Both the position numbers and the translations under genes were made by a program. 64,000 nt of DNA from Pseudoscleropodium purum (lineage: Eukaryota > Streptophyta > Bryopsida > Hypnales > Brachytheciaceae). The notes beneath the pieces are model-generated. The model searched no databases and had not been told where the DNA came from. It worked only from the letters and a program-made list of their open reading frames with translations. The stretch is taken from the NCBI GenBank assembly GCA_963969395.1, contig OZ017801.1, positions 21,271,611-21,335,610 of the forward strand, in the 5' to 3' direction. Shown one piece after another: positions 47,022-58,377 of this stretch (positions are counted from its first letter, which is position 1; each line of letters begins with the position of its first letter).

Positions 47022-47454
47022 ATGGCTATACAAAGAATGATGCATCTACTTTCATTGGTAGTATTGTTGTGTTTTATGATAATAACTTTAGAAAGTGCGC
47101 AATTCCTTTCATGTGAATGCAACATCTTAATAGATCCCCTAGCAGAATGCATAGATTTTTTTAGTGACTCTTCTTCAACTACCCTCAAGTTCTTGTTGCA
47201 CTACCGTGTCCACAATACAAAATCAACATCCAGAATATATCTGCCAACTTGGCGCTTTTTCAAACCCTACAATTGTAGCATTATTTAGAGTTTCAAGTGC
47301 TAGTGTCACTCGAGCTTTTGAAATTCCAGAATTATACTCACTTATTATTAATTTCTATGAGTGTCCTACACTCCTTGAGCCTAAACCTATTTCGGCTCCA
47401 ATACAATCCCCAATTCTAGTTCCTCATCAAGCATCCACAAGTAAAATATATTAA
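47022..47454 (+). pseudogene. Lipid-transfer-protein (nsLTP/LTPG-like) pseudogene
   Basis: ATG at 47022 (A at -3, G at +4) begins a signal-peptide-like segment (MAIQRMMHLLSLVVLLCFMI) followed by SCEC...AEC, the first cysteines of the plant lipid-transfer fold. Near 47185 the homologous frame shifts by one base; the new frame carries SSSCCTTVSTI, then CQLGAFSNP and VTRAFEIPEL...YEC to a stop at 47452. The 'CC' pair and 'VTRA.E.P' helix are typical of GPI-anchored nsLTPs, where the latter reads NxTRALxLP. One cysteine of the CxC pair and the one after LP appear lost. Frameshift plus missing cysteines indicate a decayed copy. The GC content matches the AT-rich surroundings, unlike the live genes. 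Confidence 0.6.
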
Positions 47455-47814
47455 TGATTATTTCTTCATTATTCATGGAGCTCTTATAAATATTGTGATA
47501 TCTTGTTTGAATTCATTGACTTTTATTAATTAGATCAATTTCTTTTCAATTGGTCTATTACATTGATAAAAAAGTTATAAATGTCATAAATGATTTTAAT
47601 TTAAATTCAATCAAGAATCTCTTTATAATTCTACAATGCACTAAAAAGAGGCTTACTACCTGGGTTTGCAATAGTTGCCCCCCGCCCCCTCTCTCAAAAA
47701 ATTTACAAGCTGATTTTTGTAAAAAAAAATGCTTACCCTCAAAATTGCCATTGATTTTTCAAAAAATCACAAATTGTTGCTCTTGCGAGATTTAATCTCA
47801 ACCATCCAAATATA

Positions 47815-48000
47815 AAATACTAGATATGGATACAATACTACATATGAATACATACTAAATATTGAATATGGATACAATATTGCATACAAATACATATTGA
47901 ATATAGACTATTGAATATGGAACCGGATATGGATACAATATCGCATACTAATTTGTATAAAATACAAAATATGGATATAGTACCAGATACGGATGCGAGA
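47815..48000. repeat. Degenerate short-period ATGGATACAATA repeat
   Basis: TGGATACAATA and related GGATATGGATAC pieces recur at uneven 40-60-bp spacing (about 47828, 47870, 47930). The motif order is similar between units but indels are many. Confidence 0.5.
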
Positions 48001-48074
48001 TGAATTGTCCTATATTGATTGTCAAACAAGTTGGTGTCTAAAATTACAAGAAGGGGAAGGATGGTTGGAAATAA

Positions 48075-48111
48075 AAATTTCAAAATTTTAGAATCTAAAA
48101 TTTTGAAATTT
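48075..48111. repeat. Perfect 18-bp hairpin
   Basis: AAATTTCAAAATTTTAGA, one unpaired A, then the exact complement. A second smaller stem, TTGTGACA...TGTCACAA, follows within 10 bp. Confidence 0.8.
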
Positions 48112-50520
48112 CAAGTTGTTGTGACACAAAAAAATGTCACAATGCACTAAAAAGTGGCAATAATTGCTAGACTCATTTAATTCATCCTACAACAATATTG
48201 GATTTGGATTTATTATTAATATACTATTGTATTATTTTACACAATCAATATAATAGGTCTATGTCAATTTTTAATATGGCATTTTTTTAAATACTTTCAC
48301 TAATACAAATCCAACTCCAAAAGTCTATGAAATTGTGTTATTGAGTCTATGTTAAGCATGTTAGAAATAGCATATTTATTGTCTACAATATAAAACATTG
48401 AAAATAATTTACCACAATGATGTATTGGTCTTAACTTTTTTATTTTATTTTAGACAAATGCCAAACAAAATTCTAACATAATCTTGAAGACAACATGATC
48501 ATTTCTTAACATAATTGGAATAGTATCTCTACTCTCTAGCTATATGCATTGTAAGCATACAAAAAGTATGGTACAATTTGGAGCAAATAACCACTCATAT
48601 GAAAAAATGGAAGATTTGAGAAAGTTGAAGGACTTTGAATATCATTTAAGTTGAGTAATGAAATTTTTAAAAACTTTTAAAAACTAAAAAAATATGGTTT
48701 GTGATTTTTAAGACTAGATTAAATAGTTATGGACAAAGTTTAGAGAGAGGTAAAGAAATTCAAAGAAATGTAAAGAAGTTCACAAGGTCTAAAGTTTTGA
48801 CGAGCTTGTAATTCTTGCATTTTGACATATCCCATATGGATTCTCATACCTTGTCCCCCTACTTGTATGAAGCTCAGTCCTTCTTCTACATATTGAGCAT
48901 TAAGTTCATTGAAAATTTTAGTTCAATTTAATAATATTAGAATTTTCTATTACATCCAATTCATTTTTTGTTGATGCTAACAAGCAATATTCTAAAAACT
49001 ATTTTCAATTTCTCTAATGACACCAATTGTCATGTGAAAATGCTAATTTGACACATGGCGTTGAATTTCACACATGAATCTAAAGTGGATATAACAACTA
49101 GTAGAGCTATTGTATTGTGTACAAGTCAACATTGAATGAGTATTATATTTCTATCAAATGCCTATGATTTTAGCCCATGTAAATGTGTTGGCTTCATTAA
49201 TCATTATTCACCTCAATTCACATTGAAAACTACATTTAACAACATTGTTTACAATATGCATTTGTAATAGTGTTTACAAAATTGCTTTCAAGCCATTGTC
49301 AAAATTTTACATTCATTAGGGTAGATTAGATACAAGATATGTATTATGGGATTTAAAATTTGGTTTTGATTTTCAAGTGAGTTTAATTAAGTGGGTGAAT
49401 TTTTTCTTTATTTACACCTTTTGAATTAAAGGTAAACTAGATGTAAAGAGCAAAAAACTAGAAAGTGCTACTTCAATTCATGTGCATTTTCTACCTCATC
49501 TTTTCTTTCCATTTCCTTCTAGTTGTTGTACATCAATCACTTGCAAATTAACATATGCATACTAAAGTTGTTGGATTAATGTGTAGTCATGTATTTCCTA
49601 ATTGCATCCTAATATGTATGCAACTTTGACCTTATAACTTTCATTACATTATATGTTGGTGCCTATTCCTTTGAAATCCAACCACAAGCATTCTTACTAA
49701 TCAAATTTCAAAGAAGATCATTGCCAATAGCATGCAACCTTTGTTTCTATTTCTAAAAATTTTACCATCATTGTGATTAAATAGTACCATCTATTATTCC
49801 CTCCGTCCCACAATGATCTTCTAGTTGGACAAAATGTTGGGGATTAAGGTTGAAAAGAATGTTATTCTAACATGTTTTGAATTGTAAGTAAAATTTGGTC
49901 ACTTTAGTGCATTCATATTGTATTGAAACTTTGGGTTTTGAAGCCCTTTTCAAAATGTAGTTTCCAAGTAGTGAAAAGTGAATTTTCTAAAAACTTTTAA
50001 AGAGTAGTGATGGGCACTTAAGTATTGAATGTAAGGTTGTCATTTTTGTGGGTAGATAGTATAGGCCTACAACCATTTGCCTTTTTGTTTTGCCTCCCCA
50101 AAGGCCTAGAGTTTCATCTCTTTCACTTAGAAAACACTCAAGAAGATGCAAAAAACAAGAACAAACAATGTTGATTGACCATTTCATTTGCCTCTTTGTA
50201 GACGATTGCATGGATGAAAGGGGAAGTGGGGAACCTCCACCCTGAGTTTACTTTGCTACTACCACATAATAATCAAAAGTTGAATCAAACTCATTTGCAA
50301 TGTGCAACTAGATGATCAATTTGAAACCAAAAAAAAGGGAAATTAAAAAAATCATTTTAGGATGGAGAAAAATCTATTCATATATTTTATTAATATAGAA
50401 AATAATTCAAAAATAATATTATTCTATTCATAGGATTTATTTATGATAAATTAAGAAATCATTATTTTATATTTAAAAAATGATTTCTTTTAGAAAATTT
50501 TCACTCATATAATAATATAT

Positions 50521-50704
50521 TCATTTTCATATTATTCAAATATAAATTAATTTTATATCAAAATAATTTTATATTAATATATTCATTTTCATATTATTCA
50601 AATATAAATTAATTTTATATCAAAATAAATTATTATTAATATATTCATTTTCATATTATTCAAATATAAATTAATTTTATATCAAAATAAATTATTATTA
50701 CTTT
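50521..50704. repeat. 62-bp tandem repeat, three copies
   Basis: TCATTTTCATATTATTCAAA begins at 50521, 50583 and 50645 (exact 62-bp period). The copies are nearly identical, suggesting recent expansion. Confidence 0.9.
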
Positions 50705-52555
50705 CCAGTAAATAGATTGTATATTTTTATTTTTAATCTTTTTAATCCTGTATTTGAAATGTCTTAATTTGTATTCATTCACTTGAAATAGTACCAAAAT
50801 AGTGTAGACTACATCATACAATATTGATTTTAGCTTCCGTGTTAGTACAATTCATGAAACTTTGCATCATTCCTAAATTAACATAAATTAGTGAACATTG
50901 ATGGTCTCACTAATTAGCCAAACTTGCATTCTACTAATCACAGCATTTATAATTCCCAAAATTATAATGATGATCTCAATGACACCCTTTAACTCTTAAG
51001 AGACCTTTTTTTTTCCCAAGAGAAATTGTCAAAAACTATCATTTTGGGGTATATTAATTAAAATTGAAAATTACAAAATGATTTTTGAAATCCAATCATA
51101 CAAAAGTGTAGTAGACTACTATAAATGTATGTGGGAAAAATTTCAAAACATTTAATTGCACTAATTGAAAGATTATAATTTTTCAAGTGAAAAAAAAACT
51201 TCTTTTTATTCCACACAAATTCATGAGTCCACTATTCATTCTAGTAGACTTTGAGTCCTCTTAAAGTAAAAATTTTATTCTTGATGAATTTGTGTCTCTC
51301 CACCATAATTTCTAAATTGTATTAGGTGTATCAATCTATGTAAAGTTTCAAAAGCAAATATGGAGTCTAGCTTTAATTTGTATGATGTAAGGAGGTTAAG
51401 AGAATTGGCAATATAGTAGTCACTTTTTATGATTTCTTGTTAAGTGAAGAAATTTTTTATATGGAATTCAAATGGTGAAAAGTTAGAGACTAATATTTGG
51501 AATATGTAGAGCAAATTTCAAATACTTTGAGATTTCAGATTTTAAGATAATAGCATTTGAAGTTAAAAGAATGTTCCTTATTAAACTAGCCCGACAAGGT
51601 TAATAGAGTTTGACTCTTCTTCATGATAAATGTAGGTTTTTTTTACAATTACTTAATATATCATGTTAGTTGCCTATATGCCAAATCTCAGATGTAGATG
51701 AGGAATTTTGCAAAAGATGCCAAAATTACTTGAACTACTAGATTTGAGGGGCAACATAACATTTGATCTAGATATTTGACTATACTTTTTTGAAATTTCC
51801 ATAAAGGAAATAATGTTCTTATCTTGTTTCCAAGTTTTGAAAACATCTATTAAAAGTTGACTTCGTATGATCCTACCTAAGATTTCAAGTGTTTGTTGAA
51901 TAGACATTTAGTCCTTTAGGGGTTATGTTGAAGTAGGCTTATGCTTCAACTAATACATGGTTAAAATTATCTAATTTCAAGTAGCTTTGTGGAGGGATTA
52001 TTTTGTAGAGAAAACAAGTGTGCAACATTCCATAAGACAACATGACTTATTCATTATTTTGATTCCTCATAATCATTTTGGCTACCTTTGGGGTAGTTGT
52101 TCAAAGTCCATTGTTTGGATTCTCCACATTTAAACTTTGCCATTCAATTTATATCACATTATAGATTTGTAAAATTTTAACATTGTAACATTTCAAAAAT
52201 AGAGTTCATCATCATCAAGTAGAAGAGTGAAGCTCTAGCCTAATATTTACTAAAGATGTGGTGCTCTCTTCACTAAATGATGATCAATTGAAGATTTAAG
52301 ACTTTTGAAATATTTGAAAGTCAAAATTCAAATTCTTGAATACAAAAATTGAAAATTCTAAGACTTGTAATCTCTTAATTTATGGTTTTTAGATTGTAGA
52401 TTATACTTTTCAAATATAATACCACTAATGATTTGCCATCAAAAGATTTTGGGGGGGTTGGGGAGATTGTTTTAGGTTTGTTCATGACAATGTTCCCCTG
52501 GCAATTAAAAAAAGGCCACTATCAAGATTTTTTTAACTTTTAAATGAAAATAAAT

Positions 52556-52556
52556 A

Positions 52557-52592
<36 letters not shown>
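52556..52592. repeat. ATT trinucleotide microsatellite
   Basis: About ten uninterrupted ATT units followed by a short TA run. Confidence 0.9.
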
Positions 52593-52595
<3 letters not shown>

Positions 52596-54204
52596 GATGT
52601 GGTAATTGATATGTCACATCACACAATTGCTATAGCAAGTTCTCACAATCTGAAAAACTCAAGCAACTCACAACCCTCCAAAGTAGCTAAATCTCTTCTA
52701 ATGAATGGTTTAGTGATAAAGCAAGTTATGATTGGGAGGAAAATTGACAAAAGAATTTAGGGTCATACACTCTCTTATAATAAAATTCTAAAGTTCTTAA
52801 GAATTTTAAATTTAAATTTCAGTTTTAAAATTCTTTAATTTTAAATTAAATTAAACTAAAAATTTAAAGGAATTTCTTTTATATTTTTTGAAATTCTTTG
52901 AAGTATTAATATTATATATTTTGAAAAATTTATAAATTTATAAATAAATTTGTGCCATAAATAAAACTTCAATTCTCAATATCTATTTGAAAACTTGTGC
53001 AATTTTTTGTTTATACATGACTACTAAGACTCACGTTTAGATTAAAAGATGGAATTTTTTTCTAAATCAATCATCAATTAAGACACTTGAAGTTTTGCTG
53101 CCTCAACATTTATTTCCTGCCACCCAAAACATTGTTTTGTATTGTCTTAATGATGAAAGTGAATGAACAAATGTCTATTACTCGAGGGAAATTGTTCCCT
53201 ATACCCCTTAATGACCTAAATGACCATTTTCAATTTGTTACCCCTCTTCTTTCAGGTGTCCATTCTCAAATTTTGAGTTTTTCTTAATAAAAATTATTTT
53301 TTAAAAACAAGATTACATTATGTATGCAATGGTGATAATTTCATCAAATTCTAAATTTAACTTTTCCTTGGGGAATTTCTTAAATTTGAGTGGTGTAGTG
53401 TGGTTTACGGTTCATATTTTGGGTTTCATTTGGGTACAAACTCAAAAATCCAAACAATGTAGTTGTTGCCCATTTCAAGAAAAGTAGATCGAAGGAGCTC
53501 AGGAGAAGACAAGTGTGCCCATTATTGTTTATCTTTCAAACACTACTCTCATTTCAATAACCACCATGCATTCCAAGCTCCATCCAAAATTAAAATGACC
53601 AAAATGTTGTGATATTTAAGATGAGCATTTTCAACTCTCTTGTCTTTTACTAAGCACAAAAAAGTCATAATTTCAAAATATTCTCACTAAGAAATGTTTC
53701 TTCAAAGTGTGCTACCTTATTTTTCCATTAACCCAAATAAAACTTCAAACTTCAATATCTACTACACTATCAGGTCAAATAATTAGAGTTTCTTTTTGAA
53801 GTGATCACTATCATTGTGAACTACAAGATCTTGAAGTTATATTACATTCTATCCAATCTTAAGAAATAATGAGCAAACAAACTGTTCAAGCTCTTGGCAA
53901 ATTTGGTCTACTTTGAAAATACATCCCCTTGGAGTTACTAGGAGTCAATAAACCCACTCTCTCCAATTTCTCTTTTTGTACTCCAATTTCCATACAACAT
54001 TGTATACTATTCTTCAAATGTGTTGAAGTTGAATTTTTTTGACAAATATTCATTCATTTTATTAATTTTTTCAATCCTTCAAGGTACCTTCTCTATAATT
54101 TTTTTTAACAAAAGATATTATTAGTGAGTATGAAGACTAGATGGAAGAGTGGATTTTTGAATAGTTAGGTTTTAAAATTGTCCATTCTATTGAGTAGGAC
54201 CAAC

Positions 54205-54469
54205 CAGGGTTGACGAATGTCAACGTCCGCCCCAAAATAGCGTCCGTTTTCCGGACATCTGGACGTTCGGACGCAGCGTCTCGACCGTCGTCGGAAAGCG
54301 GACGGACGGGGCGAACGCCCAGATCGTGCGGACCAGATCAGTCCGCGTGTCGATCGGACAGCCGTAATCAGGCGGACGGGCGGACAGGCGTCCGCTGCGT
54401 CCGCCGGGACGCGAATGTCAGCGGACGCTGCGGACACAACGTCCGCGTCCGGACGTCCTGTCAACCCTG
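54205..54469. mobile_element. GC-rich hAT-type MITE (265 bp)
   Basis: The ends CAGGGTTGAC and GTCAACCCTG are perfect 10-bp inverted repeats, flanked by the perfect 8-bp duplication GGACCAAC (54197-54204 and 54470-54477). An 8-bp target site with CAGGG-type ends is diagnostic of hAT elements. The body is extremely GC-rich and packed with GGACG/CGTCC and GCGGAC motifs in both orientations, in contrast to ~30% GC flanks. There is no real gene; the ~100-codon open frames on both strands are by-products of base composition. Confidence 0.93.
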
Positions 54470-55569
54470 GGACCAACCAAGAAAAACAGGACTTTTACAA
54501 AAAAACAAAACATTTAAATGTGCAAGACTTTTCATATCATCTTTGATCTAAACATTGTTCTTCAATCTCTTCCACTCTACATCATACAATTCTTTAATAA
54601 AATTGAACCTTCTAGAACATTAAAGCTTCAATATGGATTTTCCTTCTAAACTTATAGATGTTTAAACCAATGATCATTTGAAAATCTAAATGAGATTCTA
54701 GTCTTTACACCACAAAGACCTTTACACAAGCAACAAGATCCTATAGAAAATAATTTTTTAGTCTATAAGAGCATTGAAATTTAGAAGATCAACTAATCAA
54801 CAAATTTCACTTTATATTTATATCTTGCATTGCATCAAATGGTACAAAAGTTTTGCATTACAAGCTATGAAAGATTTCTATATACCTCAATATATGCTAT
54901 TAATATTCTAAAAAGGCACTAATATACCACAATGTATGTCAATACATGAGAATACTATTGAATTTTAAGGCTTGTGAAAATGCAATTTGCAAGTTTCATT
55001 TTTTGAAGAACATAAAATTAGAATTCAATTGTTTGGATTAACCTTTCATTCTTGTAATAAATACAAGAATAAAAATTAGAGGTGCACATAAGCCAACACT
55101 TGGTCCATTTATGGATTGTAATTTCTACCTTTGAAGTTTAATTCAAATTTAAGAAAAATTATATATTTTTCTAAAATATGTCATTGGAAAAATGTTTGAA
55201 TATTTACTTTGATGCCTAAGTTTGCTTTAGTGGGAACCAAGTTTGATTTATTTTGGATATGCACCACATTTACAAAACCATAATGCTACCCCAAATACTA
55301 ATTTGTTGAACAATTATCTTGTTTTTTTCTTTCAAAAATCATGATTTGTTGGGACAAATTATAATTTCTATCTTCTATCTTGCTTCGAATGGGCTTTATT
55401 TCCATCATCCAAGTCCAAATCCACAATGTCTTATCTAGCTATATTGCATATGATTTTTAATACACTTCTAATAAAGGGAATCACAGTTGAGTGCTCTCCT
55501 AGCCCTCATATCTTCAAACTTGATGACAAATTCAACAAAATCCAAATCCAAACAAACATGTCAACAAGT
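54470..55569. other. AT-rich intergenic region
   Basis: I see no gene or structured repeat here beyond the right-hand 8-bp target duplication of the hAT element. Confidence 0.5.
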
Positions 55570-55647
55570 CACTAGTAGAAATCATGGTGAAGTAGACCAA
55601 GCTTCAAGACCTACACTTAGTCTACTCAATCATGATTTCTTCTAGTG
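55570..55647. mobile_element. 78-bp CACTA-like MITE
   Basis: The left end CACTAGTAGAAATCATG and the right end, reverse complemented, CACTAGAAGAAATCATG differ at one position; inversion continues imperfectly (GTAGACCAAG / GTAGACTAAG) almost to the centre. CACTAG(T/A)AGAAA is a common CACTA-type terminus. The flanking triplets are AGT and AGC, so the 3-bp target repeat is imperfect. Confidence 0.5.
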
Positions 55648-55706
55648 AGCGCATCAAATTCATTAAACTTCCTTTACTTGCCCTTGGAGTCAAGTAAGTT
55701 CCAAGC

Positions 55707-55794
55707 TCCTCCAAACTCAGCGAAGACTTCTCCAAATTCAGCCGGAAGACTCCTCCAAACTCAGTGGAGACTTTAGCGAACTCGGGGAAGGCTC
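55707..55794. repeat. 22-bp tandem repeat, about four units
   Basis: Units start at 55707, 55729, 55751 and 55773: TCCTCCAAACTCAGCGAAGA and variants. Just downstream (to ~55900) CGAATACGTC(T/C)CC(G/A)CAACGGTC also appears twice. Confidence 0.7.
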
Positions 55795-55897
55795 ACTCTA
55801 CCCAAAAAAAGGGGTTCTCCATCAGACACGAATACGAAGTCTGATACACACTCGAATACGTCTCCGCAACGGTCGTACGAATACGTCCCCACAACGG

Positions 55898-56098
55898 TCA
55901 CCAGGATTGTAGGAGAGTCCTCAAACCTCCTTGAAGGGCTTCCCAGCGTCTGTCAAGCTCTGCTCTCCTCTTCCTCGCACACGTGAGTCCCTGCCACATT
56001 GCATCCTGCGCCTGATGCTGCAGCTGCTTGCAGGCTCTGTGGCATTCACAGTCGTCTCTGATCTTGCAGCTAGCGTTTCCTCTCAGAGCATCTAGCAT
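55898..56098 (-). CDS. Possible 66-aa protein, unknown
   Basis: A true ATG opens a 66-codon frame. It is rich in Arg, Leu, Gln and Ala, with four Cys in the first half (CKIRDDCECHRAC) and an amphipathic helical second half (RKRRAELDRRWEALQGGLRT). GC is high against the upstream DNA. I do not recognise it. It could be a fragment of an old gene or leader sequence on the opposite strand from the glucanase. Existence as a gene is doubtful. Confidence 0.25.
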   Translation of the reverse strand: MLDALRGNASCKIRDDCECHRACKQLQHQAQDAMWQGLTCARKRRAELDRRWEALQGGLRTLLQSW

Positions 56099-56317
56099 GT
56101 CTAGCTGGTAGCGACGGGCGACGTGGAATTTCTGGTGACAACGTCGTTAATTGCTGCTCTTGGTGCGTAAGATATGTGGGAAGGAAGGCATTGCAATTGC
56201 ATGTGATTTGCTAGATTACGTCGGTGTCAGTTCGTGTTGAAGGTTGGGCTTCGAAATCCGTGAGTCTGGCTGGGTCAAGGTAACTAGCGAGTCTCTCTCT
56301 GGTTGTGAGGATTCTTT

Positions 56318-56645
56318 TTTTATTAACGTCTGGCTCTTTGGGAGAGATCGAAGGAGCAATTCGGGTTTGGTTTGGGAGTTGCAGTGTGGTTGCGAGTATT
56401 TGTTTCATTAATGTCTTGTGTCCTGTGAAAGTAGGATCGGTTGGGGCTTGTTTTGGAAGTTGAAGTCCTGTTTAGGAGGATTTGTCAATAACATCTTGTG
56501 CCCTGTGAAAGCAAAATCAATTTCGGTTAGTTTCGCAGTGTAGTTTGGTTGCGAATTTTTTTTGGTAACATCTTGCGCTCTGTGAAAGCAGGATCGATTT
56601 TGGGTAGATTTGCATAGTGCAGTTTGTACAAATTGATGCTGAGCG
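56318..56645 (+). repeat. Diverged ~80-bp tandem repeat upstream of the glucanase
   Basis: About four units are marked by the core (T)CTTG(T/C)G(T/C)(C/T)CTGTGAAAG(C/T)A at 56415, 56495 and 56572, with a more diverged unit near 56330. Each also carries TTTGGTTGCGA- or AGTTGCAGTGTGG-like pieces. It lies 200-500 bp before the glucanase ATG, in the probable promoter or leader. Confidence 0.6.
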
Positions 56646-56840
56646 CTGAAATTCGCCTCTTTGAGATAGCATGAGGGAGGGTCATGGTTAAGGTTCCATT
56701 TTCGTGAATTCCGTGACTTGGAACTGTGTCTCTAACGTACTTAACTTGTTTGGCTCAGGGGTGGCAGTTGCTAGAGCGAAACTTTCTGGAGACCTAAGCT
56801 GAGACGATCTGCTACACGGAAGGAACATCATCGAGTCCAG

Positions 56841-58377
56841 ATGGACGCCAGATCTTCTTTTCGATGGAGTGCAACATGCATCTGCTTGACAATACTGTCA
56901 AGCACATGGATCGCTCCAGCCGTCGCCACTTACCCACCAGGTACGAATTCACAGCAATCTCTCTCACCAGCCCTACCTTCTGTAAAACCAACCATATCCT
57001 CCAGAGAGATTCGACCTCTTGAGCGACATTTTTAAAATCATGTAAGCCCCTCACTGCCAAACACTGATACAGCATCGCTAGTAGCACCATCATGTTTCCT
57101 CATTCTGAAGAGACTGCCTACTGCAGTTACATAGTGACTGCGAGTCCATTGAGTAGAACTGTTGTCCCAGTTCCAATAGTCCACGTCCATTGCCACGATC
57201 ACAGCAAATTTGTTGATTAAAGTGGCTTCTATTGACAGAGACCCGCACTCTTGGTATTAATTACGGAAGATTGGGCAACAACCTCCCGACCGCGAGTGAC
57301 ACTGTAAAGCTCATCCAAGACCTCGGCATCGGCCGGGTCCGCATCTTCGACCACGACGGCCCGACCATCAAAGCCTTCGCCAACTCCAACCTGGAATTTA
57401 TCGTCGGCATGGGCAACGACGAAATCTCCCCTCTCGCTGCCGACGAGAGCGCCGCCGACGCCTGGATCGCCACCAACGTGGTCCCCTACTACCCCTCCAC
57501 CAACATCTCCTACATCCTGGTGGGCAATGAGCTCTTCGCCGACGAGACTCTCACCTCCACCTGGCTCCAAGTCGTCCCCGCCATCCAAAACCTTCACACC
57601 AGTCTCAAGAATCGCAACATGACGTCCATCCGCGTCTCCACCGCAGCAGAGTTTTCCATTCTCGCGGTTTCATACCCCCCTTCGAAAGGCGTCTTCAGAA
57701 CCAATATTGCCACCCAAGTGATGACCCCTCTCCTCAAATTCTTGGATTCAATTCACGCGCATCTGTTTGTGAACGTGTACCCGTATTTCAGCTGGTCGGC
57801 AAACTCGCAGTACGTCCCGTTGCAGTACGCGCTCTTCACTTACAATGGCACGTTCACAACGGACGGGAGCTACGAATACACGAATCTGCTCGATGCGCAG
57901 ATGGATGCCATGGCGGCTGCGATGGCGGCTGTGGGGTACGGGAACGTGCGAATTGCGCTCAGTGAAACGGGGTGGCCGACGATGGGAGACTCGAATGAAC
58001 TTGGTGCCAGCGTTGCGAATGCGCAGATTTACAACCAGAACCTTGTGAATCACATTCTTAGCAACCCGACGCAAGGCACTCCTGTGAGGCCTGGTGTCTT
58101 CATCCCGACGTTCATATTTGCGCTTTTCAATGAGAATGAGAAGCCGGGGCCGACGACGGAGCGGAACTGGGGGCTGCTGTATCCCAATGGGAAGAATGTG
58201 TATCCCATTGACATCAAGTCTGGGAGTTCTTCCACGCCGGGAAGCCCTCCGGGTAGTGGTGGTGGTGGGGTTTCGCCTGGTGTTGCTGGGTTGTCTGGGC
58301 CAAGGTGTCATGGGAAACCCAGTGTTCTTCCCATGCAAGCCTCTTTCTTTGGATCTATTTTCAATTTGAGGATATAG
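56841..58377 (+). CDS. GH17 endo-1,3-beta-glucanase, secreted, two exons
   Basis: Exons 56841-56940 and 57239-58377 join in phase (codon GAG split 1+2; donor GT at 56941, acceptor TTGACAG), giving 412 residues. Exon 1 encodes a signal peptide ending near PAVA-TY. The mature part begins with the family's TLGINYGRLGNNLP. GH17 retaining glucanases hydrolyse 1,3-beta-glucan (callose); the proton donor is Glu131 in ILVGNE and the nucleophile Glu276 in ALSETGWPT. Further family marks are NVYPYFSW and NENEKPGPTTERNWGLLYPNG. After the catalytic domain comes a Ser/Gly/Pro-rich tail, as in GPI-anchored plasmodesmal or wall members, but the final hydrophobic segment is weak, so anchoring is uncertain. 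N-glycosylation sequons are present (NIS, NMT, NGT). It faces the nitrite reductase gene tail to tail. Confidence 0.92.

Larger units (their letters stand above)
47455..54204. other. AT-rich intergenic region with simple repeats
   Basis: No gene is supported. It contains degenerate ATGGATACAATA repeats (about 47815-48000), a perfect hairpin (48075-48111), a 62-bp tandem repeat (50521-50704), an ATT microsatellite (52556-52592) and a single Stowaway-like CTCCGTCCCACAATGAT end near 49801 with no partner found. Confidence 0.5.

Noticed and set aside
49795..50240. Stowaway-like MITE starting CTCCGTCCCACAATGAT
   Set aside because: Only one end is seen; no inverted partner or TA duplication was found nearby.
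54165..54551. Open frames of ~100 codons in the GC-rich block
   Set aside because: They lie in and around the hAT MITE and exist because CG-rich DNA has few stops; no protein similarity.
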